Assembly (NCBI RefSeq): GCF_023208195.1
Contig: NZ_CP060034.1
Location: 1,736,001 to 1,800,000, forward strand
Direction: 5' to 3'
From: Nocardioides sp. InS609-2
GTDB lineage: Bacteria; Actinomycetota; Actinomycetes; Propionibacteriales; Nocardioidaceae
Length of the DNA stretch: 64,000 bases
Under the pieces are notes generated by a model that saw nothing but the letters and a program-made list of their open reading frames with translations, ran no database searches and was not told where the DNA came from. Shown one piece after another: positions 1 to 8,762 of this stretch (its first letter is position 1; every line of letters begins with the position of its first letter). The translations under genes and the position numbers were made by a program.

Positions 1-603
1 GTGCACGTCGAGAACGACGCCAACCTGGGTGCTCTCGCCGAGCACCGCGTCGGAGTCGCGCGCGGCCACACGTGCTCGGTGTTCCTCAAGATCTCGTCGG
101 GCGTCGGCGCCGGCATCATCATCAACGATTCGGTCTACCACGGCAGCCTCGGCGCTGCCGGCGAGGTCGGGCACCTCACGCTCGACGAGCAGGGCCCGAT
201 GTGCAGGTGCGGCAGCCGCGGCTGTCTCGAGGCCTATGCATCGACCAGCGCGGTGATCGCGATGATGGCCGGGCAGCTGCCCGGTGCCACCCTCGACGAC
301 ATCGTCGAGGCGGCCGAGGCCGGCAACGTCGCGGCGGTCCGCACCCTCGAGGACGCCGGGCTGCACCTGGGCTGGGGCCTCGCGAGCGTGGTCAACCTGC
401 TCAACCCAGGCCTCGTCGTCGTCGGCGGCGACATGGCCCGGGCCGGCGAGTTCCTGCTGGAGCCGGCTCGCATCGGGCTCCGCCGTCACGCCCTCGACGC
501 GGTGGCCGCCACCCCGGTGGTCGCCAGCCAGCTCGCCGAGCGAGCCTCGCTGACGGGCGCCGTACTCCTGGCAGCGGAGCGCACCGAGCTGCTCGCCAGC
601 TGA
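1..603 (+). CDS. ROK family sugar kinase/regulator, 5'-truncated by window edge
   Basis: The C-terminal 200 residues of a ROK-fold protein (glucokinase-type kinases and NagC/XylR-type repressors). Visible motifs are ENDAN near the start and a ROK signature with GH at 57-58 followed by CRCGSRGCLE, whose cysteines (68, 70, 75) and histidine match the family zinc site. ROK proteins are usually 300-400 residues, so the N-terminal half lies before base 1. The GTG at base 1 is probably an internal codon. Without the N-terminus I cannot tell a kinase from a helix-turn-helix repressor. The gene converges on the VOC gene, with a strong inverted repeat between them. Confidence 0.85.
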   Translation: MHVENDANLGALAEHRVGVARGHTCSVFLKISSGVGAGIIINDSVYHGSLGAAGEVGHLTLDEQGPMCRCGSRGCLEAYASTSAVIAMMAGQLPGATLDDIVEAAEAGNVAAVRTLEDAGLHLGWGLASVVNLLNPGLVVVGGDMARAGEFLLEPARIGLRRHALDAVAATPVVASQLAERASLTGAVLLAAERTELLAS

Positions 604-619
604 CCCATCGCCGGGATAC

Positions 620-671
620 TCCGGGGCAAAATGCACCCGTACCGGCGATCCGAGGCACATTTTGCCCCGGA
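620..671. terminator. Perfect 14-bp inverted repeat between convergent genes
   Basis: TCCGGGGCAAAATG at 620-633 is the exact reverse complement of 658-671, with a 24-nt loop. It lies between the stop of the ROK gene and the stop of the minus-strand VOC gene. The position suits a bidirectional terminator. The AAAA/TTTT blocks lie inside the stem rather than after it, so it is not a canonical intrinsic terminator. Confidence 0.6.
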
Positions 672-678
672 CTACCCC

Positions 679-1071
679 TCAGTCGGACGAGACGACGACC
701 TCGACCTCGAACCCCTCGGAGCTCTCCAAGAACAGGGCCGTGTGCGCGTCTCCGCCGGCATGGGGGTAGCGGTCGGCGAAGAGCTCGTGCCAGCCGTGCG
801 ACGACGACTCCGCACGCATCCGGTCGAGCAGCGCTCGGTCCTCACACGTCAACGCGACGTGGTTGACACCGGGACGAAGCCGGTCGTGCGGCTCGTCGAC
901 CAGGTCGGCGGAGCGTTCCATGAACAGGTAGGTGCCGTCGGCATGCAGCCACGACGTCGTCGTACTGTCTGCCTCCCAGCCGAGCTCCCCCAGCAGCCAG
1001 CCCCACTCACCCTCGGCGGTGGCGGCATCACTGACCCAGAGGTCGAGGTGATGGACCGCCCTCATTCCCAT
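679..1071 (-). CDS. VOC (glyoxalase/bleomycin-resistance) family protein
   Basis: A 130-residue single-domain VOC protein. It opens with the typical first strand (AVHHLDLWV), has a mid-protein NHVAL strand and ends with GFEVEVV, placing His and Glu where this fold binds metal. Such proteins include lyases, dioxygenases and thiol-drug binding proteins; the substrate cannot be read from sequence. The start overlaps the end of guaA by 10 nt on the same strand, so it is probably co-transcribed and translationally coupled. ATG codons at 1071 and 1065 are both possible starts. Confidence 0.8.
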   Translation of the reverse strand: MGMRAVHHLDLWVSDAATAEGEWGWLLGELGWEADSTTTSWLHADGTYLFMERSADLVDEPHDRLRPGVNHVALTCEDRALLDRMRAESSSHGWHELFADRYPHAGGDAHTALFLESSEGFEVEVVVSSD

Positions 1072-2654
1072 TCGATGGTCCCGGGGGGCTTGGAGGTGAT
1101 GTCGACGGCAACCCGGTTGACCTCGGCCACCTCGTTGGTGATGCGGGTCGAGATCCGCTCGAGCACGTCGTACGGCAGCCGCGCCCAGTCGGCGGTCATG
1201 GCGTCCTCGGAGGTCACCGGGCGCAGCACGATCGGGTGACCGTAGGTGCGGCCGTCGCCCTGGACGCCCACCGAGCGGACGTCGGCCAGCAGCACCACCG
1301 GGAACTGCCAGATGTCGCGGTCGAGGCCGGCGTGGGTGAGCTCCTCGCGGGCGATGGCGTCGGCCTCGCGCAGGATGTCGAGCCGCTCGCGGGTGACCTC
1401 GCCGATGATGCGGATCGCCAGCCCCGGTCCGGGGAACGGATGCCGCCAGACGATCTCGGAGGGGAGGCCGAGCTGCTCCCCGACCAGCCGGACCTCGTCC
1501 TTGAAGAGCGTGCGCAGCGGCTCGACGAGCTCGAACTCGAGGTCGTCGGGCAGGCCGCCGACGTTGTGGTGCGACTTGATGGTGGAGGTGCCGGTGCCGC
1601 CTCCCGACTCGACGACGTCGGGATAGAGCGTGCCCTGCACCAGGAACGCGACCTTATGACCCTGCCCGTCTGTGGAGCTGCCGAGGTCGGCCCCAGCGAG
1701 TACGTCGGCCTCTGCGGCCTCGAACGTGCGGATGAACTCGCGGCCGATGATCTTGCGCTTCTGCTCGGGATCACTTACCCCGGCCAGTGCTTCGAGGAAC
1801 TGCTTCTCGGCGTCGACGACGTGCAGCTTCACACCGGTCGCAGCGACGAAGTCGCGCTCGACCTGCTCGGCCTCGCCCTTGCGCAGCAGGCCGTGGTCGA
1901 CGAACACACAGTCGAGCCGGTCACCGATGGCACGTTGTACGACGGCCGCCGCGACCGCCGAGTCGACGCCGCCGGAGAGCCCGCAGATCGCCCGCCCATC
2001 AGTGCCCATCTGCGCGCGGATCCGCTCGATCTGCTCCTCGACGATGTTGACCATCGTCCAGGTCTGGCGGCAGCCGGCGATGGAGTGGAGGAAGTGCTCG
2101 AGCACCTTCTGGCCGTGCTCGGTGTGCAGCACCTCGGGGTGCCATTGCACCCCTGCGAGCCGGCGGCCGATGTCCTCGAAGGCCGCGACCGGCGTCGTGT
2201 CGGTCGACGCCAGCACGTCGAAGCCCTCCGGCGCAGCCTGCACGGAGTCGCCGTGCGACATCCACACGGTGTGGTGCTCGGGGATCTCGGCCAGCAGCGT
2301 GCCGGGCGCGGTGACGGTGACCGGGGTGCGGCCGTACTCGCGTGCGCCGGAGTGGGCGACGGTGCCGCCGAGGCCCTGCGCCATCAGCTGGAATCCGTAG
2401 CACATGCCGAACACCGGGACGCCCGCGGTGAAGATGCCGGTGTCGATCGCGGGCGCGCCGTCGGCGTACACGCTGGACGGGCCGCCGGACAGGATGATCG
2501 CCGCCGGCTTGCGCTCCAGCATCTCGGCGACGGGCATCGAGTGCGGCACTATCTCGGAGTAGACGCGCGCCTCGCGCACGCGGCGGGCGATCAGCTGGGC
2601 GTACTGCGCCCCGAAGTCGACCACCAGGACCAGATCGTGTTCAGGGTGCTCCAT
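1062..2654 (-). CDS. guaA: GMP synthase (glutamine-hydrolysing)
   Basis: Converts XMP, ATP and glutamine to GMP in the cytoplasm, the last step of guanylate synthesis. It is full length at 530 residues. An N-terminal class I glutamine amidotransferase domain (about 8-200) has the nucleophile Cys85 in GMCYGFQ and the WHPEV catalytic His region. An ATP-pyrophosphatase domain follows with the PP-loop GLSGGVDSA, and the protein ends in the GMP synthase dimerisation domain (terminal IEWE). The start is ATG at 2654. A 204-nt untranslated stretch with a strong hairpin precedes it. The VOC gene overlaps its end. Confidence 0.98.
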   Translation of the reverse strand: MEHPEHDLVLVVDFGAQYAQLIARRVREARVYSEIVPHSMPVAEMLERKPAAIILSGGPSSVYADGAPAIDTGIFTAGVPVFGMCYGFQLMAQGLGGTVAHSGAREYGRTPVTVTAPGTLLAEIPEHHTVWMSHGDSVQAAPEGFDVLASTDTTPVAAFEDIGRRLAGVQWHPEVLHTEHGQKVLEHFLHSIAGCRQTWTMVNIVEEQIERIRAQMGTDGRAICGLSGGVDSAVAAAVVQRAIGDRLDCVFVDHGLLRKGEAEQVERDFVAATGVKLHVVDAEKQFLEALAGVSDPEQKRKIIGREFIRTFEAAEADVLAGADLGSSTDGQGHKVAFLVQGTLYPDVVESGGGTGTSTIKSHHNVGGLPDDLEFELVEPLRTLFKDEVRLVGEQLGLPSEIVWRHPFPGPGLAIRIIGEVTRERLDILREADAIAREELTHAGLDRDIWQFPVVLLADVRSVGVQGDGRTYGHPIVLRPVTSEDAMTADWARLPYDVLERISTRITNEVAEVNRVAVDITSKPPGTIEWE

Positions 2655-2686
2655 GACCGCAGCCTACCGAGAACGAGTGGCCCCCC

Positions 2687-2724
2687 GTCAGGGCCCGGCA
2701 GGGAGGGAGGCGCCGGGCCCTGAC
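2687..2724 (-). promoter_or_regulatory. 13-bp hairpin in the guaA leader
   Basis: GTCAGGGCCCGGC at 2687-2699 pairs perfectly with 2712-2724 across a 12-nt loop, 32 nt upstream of the guaA start. A smaller palindrome, ACTGCTGAGCAGT, lies at 2735-2747. It could be the terminator of the upstream oxidase gene (no T-run follows on the minus strand) or a leader element affecting guaA. The rest of 2655-2858 shows no convincing gene. Confidence 0.5.
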
Positions 2725-2858
2725 CGCCAGAGCGACTGCTGAGCAGTGCCTAGACGTGCGCCCGGTAGCTGGGAGGGAGCTCGCTCGCCGGGCGCTATAG
2801 GGTCCCAACGACCCCCTTCGGGCTGGGTTATGGGCCACCCGAGCCAGTTCGCTGCGAT

Positions 2859-4562
2859 CTAGCTGACCGAGACGATCGGCAGCCGCAGTGCGCCCGGCGC
2901 CGACACGGGTACGGCGGGGTGTGCGGGCGCCACAGCCGTGATCGGCTCGTAGCGGTCACCCAGGGCGGGGCGCTGGTCGGGCTCGCCCTTGTTGGGCCAC
3001 AACGCCATCGCCCGCTCGGCCTGGGCGGTGATCGTCAGCGACGGGTTGACCCCCAGGTTGGCGCTGATCGCCGAGCCGTCGGAGATGTGCAGCCCTGGGT
3101 GGCCGTAGACCCGCTGGTAGGCGTCGATCACGCCGGTCTCGACGGAGTCACCGATGGTGCAGCCGCCGATGAAGTGTGCGGTCAGCGGCCGGTTGAAGGG
3201 CTCGCCGATCGACCCGCCGGGCTTGCCACCGATGAGGTCGGCCATCTTGCGCACGACCTGGTTGGCAGCCGGGATCCACGTGGGGTTCGGGATGCCGTGG
3301 CCCTGCTTCGAGGTGAGGTAGCGGCGCTTCGTGCCCGGCACCTGCTTGGTGTAGGTCGTGATCGAGTTGTCGATGCTCTGCATGACCAGGGCGATCACGG
3401 TGCGCTCGGACCAGTGCTTGACGTCGTACAGGTCGCGGATGTTGCGGCGTTCCTTCCACATCTCCCGGACCCACGTCTGCCAGCGCGGCGCCGGCCCGTC
3501 GCCGTCGGTGAGGACGGTCTGCAGGAACGACATCAGGTTGCTGCCCTTGCCGTAGCGCACCGGCTCGACGTGGGTGTCCTCGTCGGGGTGGAAGGACGAG
3601 GTGATCGCAATGCCGCGCGAGTAGTCCACGCTGGTGTCGGGAGCGATCGCGCCCAGGATCGACTCGGAGTTGGTGCGCGACAGGTGACCCATGCGGTCGG
3701 AGAGGCCGGGCAGGTGGCCCTCGTCCTTCATCTTGTGCAACAGCTTCTGGGTGCCGAGCGCCGAGGCGGCGAAGACGACCTGCTCGGCCGTGAGAGTACG
3801 ACGCGCGCGCCTGGCCTTCGTGAAGCGCACGTCGACGTCGTAGCCACCACTGGTGCGGGGCGCGACCCGGGTCACCGTCGTCAGCGGCATCACCACCGCG
3901 CCGAGGGACTCGGCCAGGTAGAGGTAGTTCTTGGCCAGCGTGTTCTTGGAGTTGTGGCGGCAGCCGGTCATGCACTCGCCGCACGCGCGGCACGGCACCC
4001 GGTCGGGGCCGGCACCCCCGAAGTACGGGTCGGCCACGGCCGAGTGGTGGGACTCCCCCGGGCCGCCGAAGAAGACGCCGACGGGTGTCGGGTGGAAGGT
4101 GTCGCCGACACCCATGTCCTGGGCGACCTTCTCCATCACGTCGTCAGCGGCGGTGCGGAGCGGGTTCTCGACGACGCCGAGCATCCGCTTGGCCTGGTCG
4201 TAGTAGGGCGCGAGCTCCGACTTCCAGTCGGTGATGTGCGCCCACGACGGGTCGCGGTAGAACGCGTCGAGCGGCTCGTAGAGCGTGTTGGCGTAGACCA
4301 GCGAGCCGCCACCGACGCCGGCCCCCGACAGGATCAGGCAGTCGTTGAGCGCGTCGATGCGCTGGATGCCGTAGCAACCGATCTCGGGCCGGAAGAGATA
4401 GCGCTTGACGTCCCACGACGTGTCGGGGAAGTCGGAGTCCTCGAACCTCGCGCCCGCCTCGATCACGCCGACGCGGTAGCCCTTCTCGGTCAGGCGCAGC
4501 GCGGTGACCGATCCGCCGAAGCCGGAGCCCACGACCAGGACGTCGTAGTCGTACTCCGTCAT
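2859..4562 (-). CDS. GMC-type FAD oxidoreductase (cholesterol oxidase ChoD-like)
   Basis: A 567-residue flavoprotein. The FAD-binding loop GSGFGG lies at residues 12-17, followed by the second nucleotide-binding strand ending in IEAG. A SGAGVGGGSLVYAN block is typical of GMC/cholesterol-oxidase enzymes, a cysteine cluster CRACGECMTGC lies mid-protein, and the C-terminus carries the HFIGGC and NPSLTITA blocks. It resembles mycobacterial ChoD, whose true substrate is itself debated, so sterol oxidation is not assured. The ATG at 4562 overlaps the dehydrogenase stop as ATGA, indicating translational coupling. In M. tuberculosis choD also neighbours guaB genes. Confidence 0.85.
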   Translation of the reverse strand: MTEYDYDVLVVGSGFGGSVTALRLTEKGYRVGVIEAGARFEDSDFPDTSWDVKRYLFRPEIGCYGIQRIDALNDCLILSGAGVGGGSLVYANTLYEPLDAFYRDPSWAHITDWKSELAPYYDQAKRMLGVVENPLRTAADDVMEKVAQDMGVGDTFHPTPVGVFFGGPGESHHSAVADPYFGGAGPDRVPCRACGECMTGCRHNSKNTLAKNYLYLAESLGAVVMPLTTVTRVAPRTSGGYDVDVRFTKARRARRTLTAEQVVFAASALGTQKLLHKMKDEGHLPGLSDRMGHLSRTNSESILGAIAPDTSVDYSRGIAITSSFHPDEDTHVEPVRYGKGSNLMSFLQTVLTDGDGPAPRWQTWVREMWKERRNIRDLYDVKHWSERTVIALVMQSIDNSITTYTKQVPGTKRRYLTSKQGHGIPNPTWIPAANQVVRKMADLIGGKPGGSIGEPFNRPLTAHFIGGCTIGDSVETGVIDAYQRVYGHPGLHISDGSAISANLGVNPSLTITAQAERAMALWPNKGEPDQRPALGDRYEPITAVAPAHPAVPVSAPGALRLPIVSVS

Positions 4563-6178
4563 GCGCGACCCAGCTTCTTCATCAGCCGCAGGTTGGCGGT
4601 CATCATCTTGGCGTAGGCCTGGTCGGACATCCCGAGCATCGGCGCGAACCGCACCAGCCGCTGGGTGGCCACCGACTGGCTCTCGGTGTAGCGGTGGATG
4701 CCCTCGCTGCCCTGACGGCGGCCCATGCCGGACTCGCGCATGCCGCCCATCGGGGAGTCGACGGAGGCGAACGTCGCGCCGAAGGCCTCGTTGATGTTGA
4801 CCGTGCCGCACTTGATCCGGCGCGCCATCGCTCGGCCGCGGGTGCCGTCTTGGGTGTAGATCGACGCATTGAGGCCGTACTCGCCTTCGTTGGCCCGCGC
4901 GACGGCGTCGGCCTCGTCGTGGAAGCGGTAGAGCGAGATGACGGGGCCGAATGTCTCGTGGCCGAAGCAGGTCATGTCGGGCGTGACGCCCTCGAGGATG
5001 GTCGGCTCGAAGAAGTACGGCCCCAGGTCGGGACGCGCCCTGCCGCCGGTGAGCACCCGGGCACCCTTGGCGACAGCGTCGTCGACGTGCGCCTGCACGG
5101 TCTCGAGCTGGTCGGCCGAGATGAGCGTGCCCATGTCGACGCCCCAGTCGAGGCTGGCACCCAGGCTCATCGCCTCGGTGCGCGCCACGAACCGCTCGAC
5201 GAACCGGTCGTAGACCTGGTCGGCGACGAACATCCGCTCCATCGAGACGCAGAGCTGCCCGGCGTTGGAGAACGACGCGCGCACCGCACCCTCGGCCGCC
5301 TTCTCGAGGTCGGCGTCGCGCAGCACCAGGATCGGGTTCTTGCCACCCAGCTCGAGCGAGCAGCCGATCAGCCGCTCCGCGCACTGCGCCGCGATCAGCT
5401 TGCCGGTCGCGGTCGAGCCGGTGAAGCAGACGTAGTCGGACCGCTCGATCATCGGCCCGCCGAGCTCGCGGCCCGGGCCGGCGACGACCTGCCACAGGTC
5501 GGCCGGGAAGCCGGCCTCCTCCAGCAGCTGCGCGCCGAGCAGCGCCGACAGCATGGTCTGCGCGTCGGGCTTGGCCACGACGGCGTTGCCGGCCATCAGC
5601 GCGGGCAGGCCGTCGCACAGCGCCATCGTGAACGGGTAGTTCCACGGCGAGATGATGCCGACGACGCCCTTGGGCACCCGGTTGACCTCGACGCGCGTGA
5701 GGGCTGGGATGACGCCCAGCTTGCGCTGGGTGTCGAGGTGCTGGTGGGCGGTGCGGGCGTAGTAGCGCGCGGTCAGCGCGATGTGCAGCGGCTCGTCGAA
5801 GGCGTGCTTGCGGGCCTTGCCCGACTCCAGCACGATCAGGTCGAGGATCTCCTCCTGGCGGTCGAGCACCAGGTCGTGCAGCCGCAGCATGCAGGCCGCC
5901 CGATCGTCGAGCGACGTCCGTGCCCAGGCAGCCTGCGCCACCCGGGCCTTCTCGTACGCCGTGGCGACGTCGGCCGTGCTCGACTGCGGGATGTGCGCGA
6001 GCGGCTGGTCGGCCAGCGGCGAGCGCACCGCCGAGGTCTGTCCGGTGCTGCTGACGACGCGACGGGTGAGGTTGTCGACGTACGCCGGCTCGAGGGCGTA
6101 CGACGCGCGCGGGTCGTGCTCGGGGTCGGCCGGGCCGTCGCCGACGTGCAGGCCGGGGTGCGGGTTCGAAGCGCTCAT
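4559..6178 (-). CDS. gabD2: Succinic-semialdehyde dehydrogenase (GabD2-type)
   Basis: A 539-residue aldehyde dehydrogenase oxidising an aldehyde, most likely succinate semialdehyde, with NAD(P)+. The general base is Glu276 in LELGGK and the nucleophile is Cys310 in NAGQLCVS. The nucleotide-binding ISPWNYP and FTGSTATGK blocks are present. The N-terminal extension of about 50 residues matches the actinobacterial GabD2 group rather than the shorter E. coli enzyme. No Shine-Dalgarno precedes the ATG. It leads a two-gene unit with the GMC oxidase and is divergent from lhgO across 241 nt (6179-6419), where I see no clear operator. Assignment to succinate semialdehyde rests on family resemblance. 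Confidence 0.85.
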   Translation of the reverse strand: MSASNPHPGLHVGDGPADPEHDPRASYALEPAYVDNLTRRVVSSTGQTSAVRSPLADQPLAHIPQSSTADVATAYEKARVAQAAWARTSLDDRAACMLRLHDLVLDRQEEILDLIVLESGKARKHAFDEPLHIALTARYYARTAHQHLDTQRKLGVIPALTRVEVNRVPKGVVGIISPWNYPFTMALCDGLPALMAGNAVVAKPDAQTMLSALLGAQLLEEAGFPADLWQVVAGPGRELGGPMIERSDYVCFTGSTATGKLIAAQCAERLIGCSLELGGKNPILVLRDADLEKAAEGAVRASFSNAGQLCVSMERMFVADQVYDRFVERFVARTEAMSLGASLDWGVDMGTLISADQLETVQAHVDDAVAKGARVLTGGRARPDLGPYFFEPTILEGVTPDMTCFGHETFGPVISLYRFHDEADAVARANEGEYGLNASIYTQDGTRGRAMARRIKCGTVNINEAFGATFASVDSPMGGMRESGMGRRQGSEGIHRYTESQSVATQRLVRFAPMLGMSDQAYAKMMTANLRLMKKLGRA

Positions 6179-6419
6179 GTTCGCGAGCGTAGGTGGTCCG
6201 CGTCGCGCTATCTACCCCCCGGTAACAGAATGTGCCCCTTTACACGCCGGCAGCATGTGTCAAGCGCGCGGGACGGCGGGTCAGACGATGTCCAGAGCCT
6301 GTAGGCGGGGGTTCAGGGCGATCGGCGTGGTCATGCGGTTCATGCAACCAGCGCCTCCGAGACCGGCCGCCGGGCAGATACGGTGCTGGTATGGGAACTC
6401 ACCCTCCGCTCGCCGACCG

Positions 6420-7646
6420 ATGAGCGCCCAGTCCTACGCCGTCATGGGCGGCGGGATCATCGGGCTGGCCGTCGCGGCGCGACTCCAGGAGGTGGACCCG
6501 GACGCGTCGGTGACCGTGTGGGAGAAGGAAGACACGCTCGCCAGTCACCAGACCGGTCGCAACTCCGGGGTGGCCCACGCCGGCCTCTACTACGAGCCCG
6601 GGTCGCTCAAGGCCCGCCTGTGCCGACGCGGCGTCGGGATGCTGCGCGAGTTCTGCCAGGAGCACGACATTGCCTACGACGAGATCGGCAAGGTGCTGGT
6701 CGCGCTCGACGAGCAGGACCGGTCCCGTCTCGGCGCGATCGAGGAGCGCGCGCTGGCCAACGGCGTACCCGGCGTCCGTCGGATCGACCGCGCGGAGCTG
6801 CTCGAGATCGAGCCCCACGTCGCCGGGGTGGCCGGCCTGCACTCCCCCACGACCGCCATCGTCGACTTCCCCGGTGTCACCCGTGAGCTGGCCAGGCAGG
6901 TCGAGCTGCGTGGCGGCGAGGTGCACTGCGGCATCACGGCAACCGACATAGACCTCGACTCCACCGGCGGAGTGGTGCTGCATGGCACCGACCGCGACGG
7001 CACCAGTCGTGACGGGCGCTTCGACAAGGTCGTGCTCTGCGTCGGGCTGTTCAGCGACCGGCTGGCCGAGCGCGCCGGGGACGAGGCAGACCCGCGGATC
7101 GTGCCCTTCCGGGGCGAGTACCTCCTGCTCCGGCCCGAGAAGCGCTCGCTCGTCAACGGGTTGGTCTACCCGGTGCCCGACCCCCGCTACCCGTTCCTCG
7201 GCGTGCACCTGACGCCCCGGGTGGACGGTGAGGTGATGGTCGGCCCGAACGCCGTGCTCGCGCTCGCCCGCGAGGGCTACCGCTGGGGAGACGTCTCGAT
7301 GCGCGACCTGCGCGAGATCGCCGGATCGCCCGGGTTCCGGCGATTCGCACGCAAGCACTGGCGCACCGGGGTGGCGGAGATGGCGGGCTCGCTGAGCCGC
7401 CGCCGCTTCGTGGCTGCAGCCCGCCGCTACGTGCCCGAGCTCCGGGTCGACGACGTGGTCCCGGGACCGAGCGGGATCCGGGCCCAGGCCATGGACTCGT
7501 CGGGCAACCTCGTGGACGACTTCCGGATCAGCGTGCGCGGGCCGGTCGTGGCGCTGCGCAACGCGCCTTCACCTGCCGCCACGTCCAGCCTCGCCATCGC
7601 CGAGCACCTCGTCGACGTGGCGCTGGGGCGCACCAGCGACGCCTGA
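6420..7646 (+). CDS. lhgO: L-2-hydroxyglutarate oxidase family FAD enzyme
   Basis: A 408-residue DAO-fold flavoprotein oxidising L-2-hydroxyglutarate to 2-oxoglutarate, with electrons passing to oxygen or quinone. The FAD loop GGGIIGLAVA is at the N-terminus, followed by the family block TGRNSGVAHAGLYY, which holds the flavin-attachment region. MRAQAMDSSGNLVDDF-type residues near the C-terminus fit LhgO. The chosen ATG at 6420 overlaps the stop of a possible 10-codon leader (6391-6423) as ATGA; a second ATG lies at 6444. The neighbouring divergent succinic-semialdehyde dehydrogenase recalls the E. coli csiD-lhgO-gabD grouping. Confidence 0.88.
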   Translation: MSAQSYAVMGGGIIGLAVAARLQEVDPDASVTVWEKEDTLASHQTGRNSGVAHAGLYYEPGSLKARLCRRGVGMLREFCQEHDIAYDEIGKVLVALDEQDRSRLGAIEERALANGVPGVRRIDRAELLEIEPHVAGVAGLHSPTTAIVDFPGVTRELARQVELRGGEVHCGITATDIDLDSTGGVVLHGTDRDGTSRDGRFDKVVLCVGLFSDRLAERAGDEADPRIVPFRGEYLLLRPEKRSLVNGLVYPVPDPRYPFLGVHLTPRVDGEVMVGPNAVLALAREGYRWGDVSMRDLREIAGSPGFRRFARKHWRTGVAEMAGSLSRRRFVAAARRYVPELRVDDVVPGPSGIRAQAMDSSGNLVDDFRISVRGPVVALRNAPSPAATSSLAIAEHLVDVALGRTSDA

Positions 7647-7655
7647 CCTGCCGAC

Positions 7656-8762
7656 TCAGCCGACGACGACCTCGACCCGCTGGAACTCCTTGAGCTCGGT
7701 GTAGCCAGTGGTGGCCATCGAACGACGCAGCGCGCCGATGAGGTTCATCGTGCCGTCGGCCACGCGCGAGGGGCCGAAGAGGATCTCCTCGAGCGACCCG
7801 ATCGGGCCGAACTCCACGCGCTCGCCGCGCGGCAGCTCGGCGTGGTGGGCCTCGGCACCCCAGTGGAAGCCACGGCCCGGCGCGTCGGCGGCGCGGGCCA
7901 GCGGTGAGCCGACCATGACCGCGTCGGCACCGCAGGCGACGGCCTTGGCGATGTCGCCCGAGCGACCGATGGAGCCGTCGGCGATGACGTGGACATAGCG
8001 GCCACCCGACTCGTCGAGGTAGTCGCGACGTGCAGCCGCGACATCGGCCACAGCACTGGCCATGGGTACGGCGACGCCGAGCACCGTGCGGGTCGTGTGC
8101 GCCGCTCCACCGCCGAACCCGACGAGCACGCCGGCCGCGCCGGTGCGCATCAGGTGCAGGGCGGCCTGGTAGGTCGCGCAGCCACCGACGATGACCGGCA
8201 CGTCGAGCTCGTAGATGAACTCCTTGAGGTTCAGCGGCTCGGACTGGCTGGAGACGTGCTCGGCCGACACCGTCGTGCCACGGATGACGAACATGTCGAC
8301 GCCAGCGTCGACCACGGCCTTGGCGAACTCCTTGGTGCGCTGCGGCGAGAGTGACCCGGCGACGGTGACGCCGGCCTCGCGCATCTGCCTGAGCCGGGCG
8401 GTGATCAGCTCGGGCTTGATCGACTCGGCGTACATCTCCTGCATGCGCCGGGTGGCGTCACTGCCCTGTAGCCCGGCAACTTCCTCGAGCAGGTCCGAGG
8501 GGTCGTCGTACCTGGTCCAGAGGCCTTCGAGGTTGAGTACGCCGAGGCCGCCGAGCTTGCCGAAGGCGATCGCCGTGGAGGGCGACATCACGGAGTCCAT
8601 CGGCGCGGCCAGCACCGGCAGCTCGAACCGGTAGGCGTCGATCTGCCACGCGACGCTGACCTCCTCGGGATCGCGCGTGCGCCGTGAGGGCACGATCGCG
8701 ATGTCGTCGAAGGAGTATGCGTGGCGAGCGCGCTTGGCCTTGCCGATCTCGATCTCGGTCAC
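7656..8762 (-). CDS. guaB3: GuaB3 family IMP dehydrogenase-related protein
   Basis: A 368-residue TIM-barrel protein of the IMPDH/GMP reductase superfamily. It begins with the family block FDDIAIVP, has AAPMDSVMS and a phosphate-binding ADGSIGRSGD loop, and has no CBS pair. At the position of the IMPDH catalytic cysteine ([10 protein letters not shown] in GuaB) this protein reads GFGGGAAHTT, so the cysteine is replaced by His222. It is therefore unlikely to work by the standard IMPDH mechanism. The TetR gene overlaps its start by 4 nt, so the two are probably co-transcribed. The biochemical role is unsettled. Confidence 0.92.
   Translation of the reverse strand: MTEIEIGKAKRARHAYSFDDIAIVPSRRTRDPEEVSVAWQIDAYRFELPVLAAPMDSVMSPSTAIAFGKLGGLGVLNLEGLWTRYDDPSDLLEEVAGLQGSDATRRMQEMYAESIKPELITARLRQMREAGVTVAGSLSPQRTKEFAKAVVDAGVDMFVIRGTTVSAEHVSSQSEPLNLKEFIYELDVPVIVGGCATYQAALHLMRTGAAGVLVGFGGGAAHTTRTVLGVAVPMASAVADVAAARRDYLDESGGRYVHVIADGSIGRSGDIAKAVACGADAVMVGSPLARAADAPGRGFHWGAEAHHAELPRGERVEFGPIGSLEEILFGPSRVADGTMNLIGALRRSMATTGYTELKEFQRVEVVVG

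Noticed and set aside
1236-2723. Long plus-strand frame antisense to guaA
   Set aside because: Low-complexity Asp/Val/Arg-rich shadow translation; guaA is unequivocal on the other strand.
2641-2838. 65-codon minus-strand frame upstream of guaA
   Set aside because: Runs through the leader hairpins into guaA, has no ribosome site or recognisable sequence.
2655-2858. tRNA or known riboswitch in the guaA leader
   Set aside because: No cloverleaf, no CCA-adjacent acceptor pairing and no purine-riboswitch core could be drawn.
6391-6423. Ten-codon leader peptide before lhgO (MGTHPPLADR)
   Set aside because: It overlaps the lhgO start as ATGA but has no ribosome site or run of regulatory codons; too weak to call.
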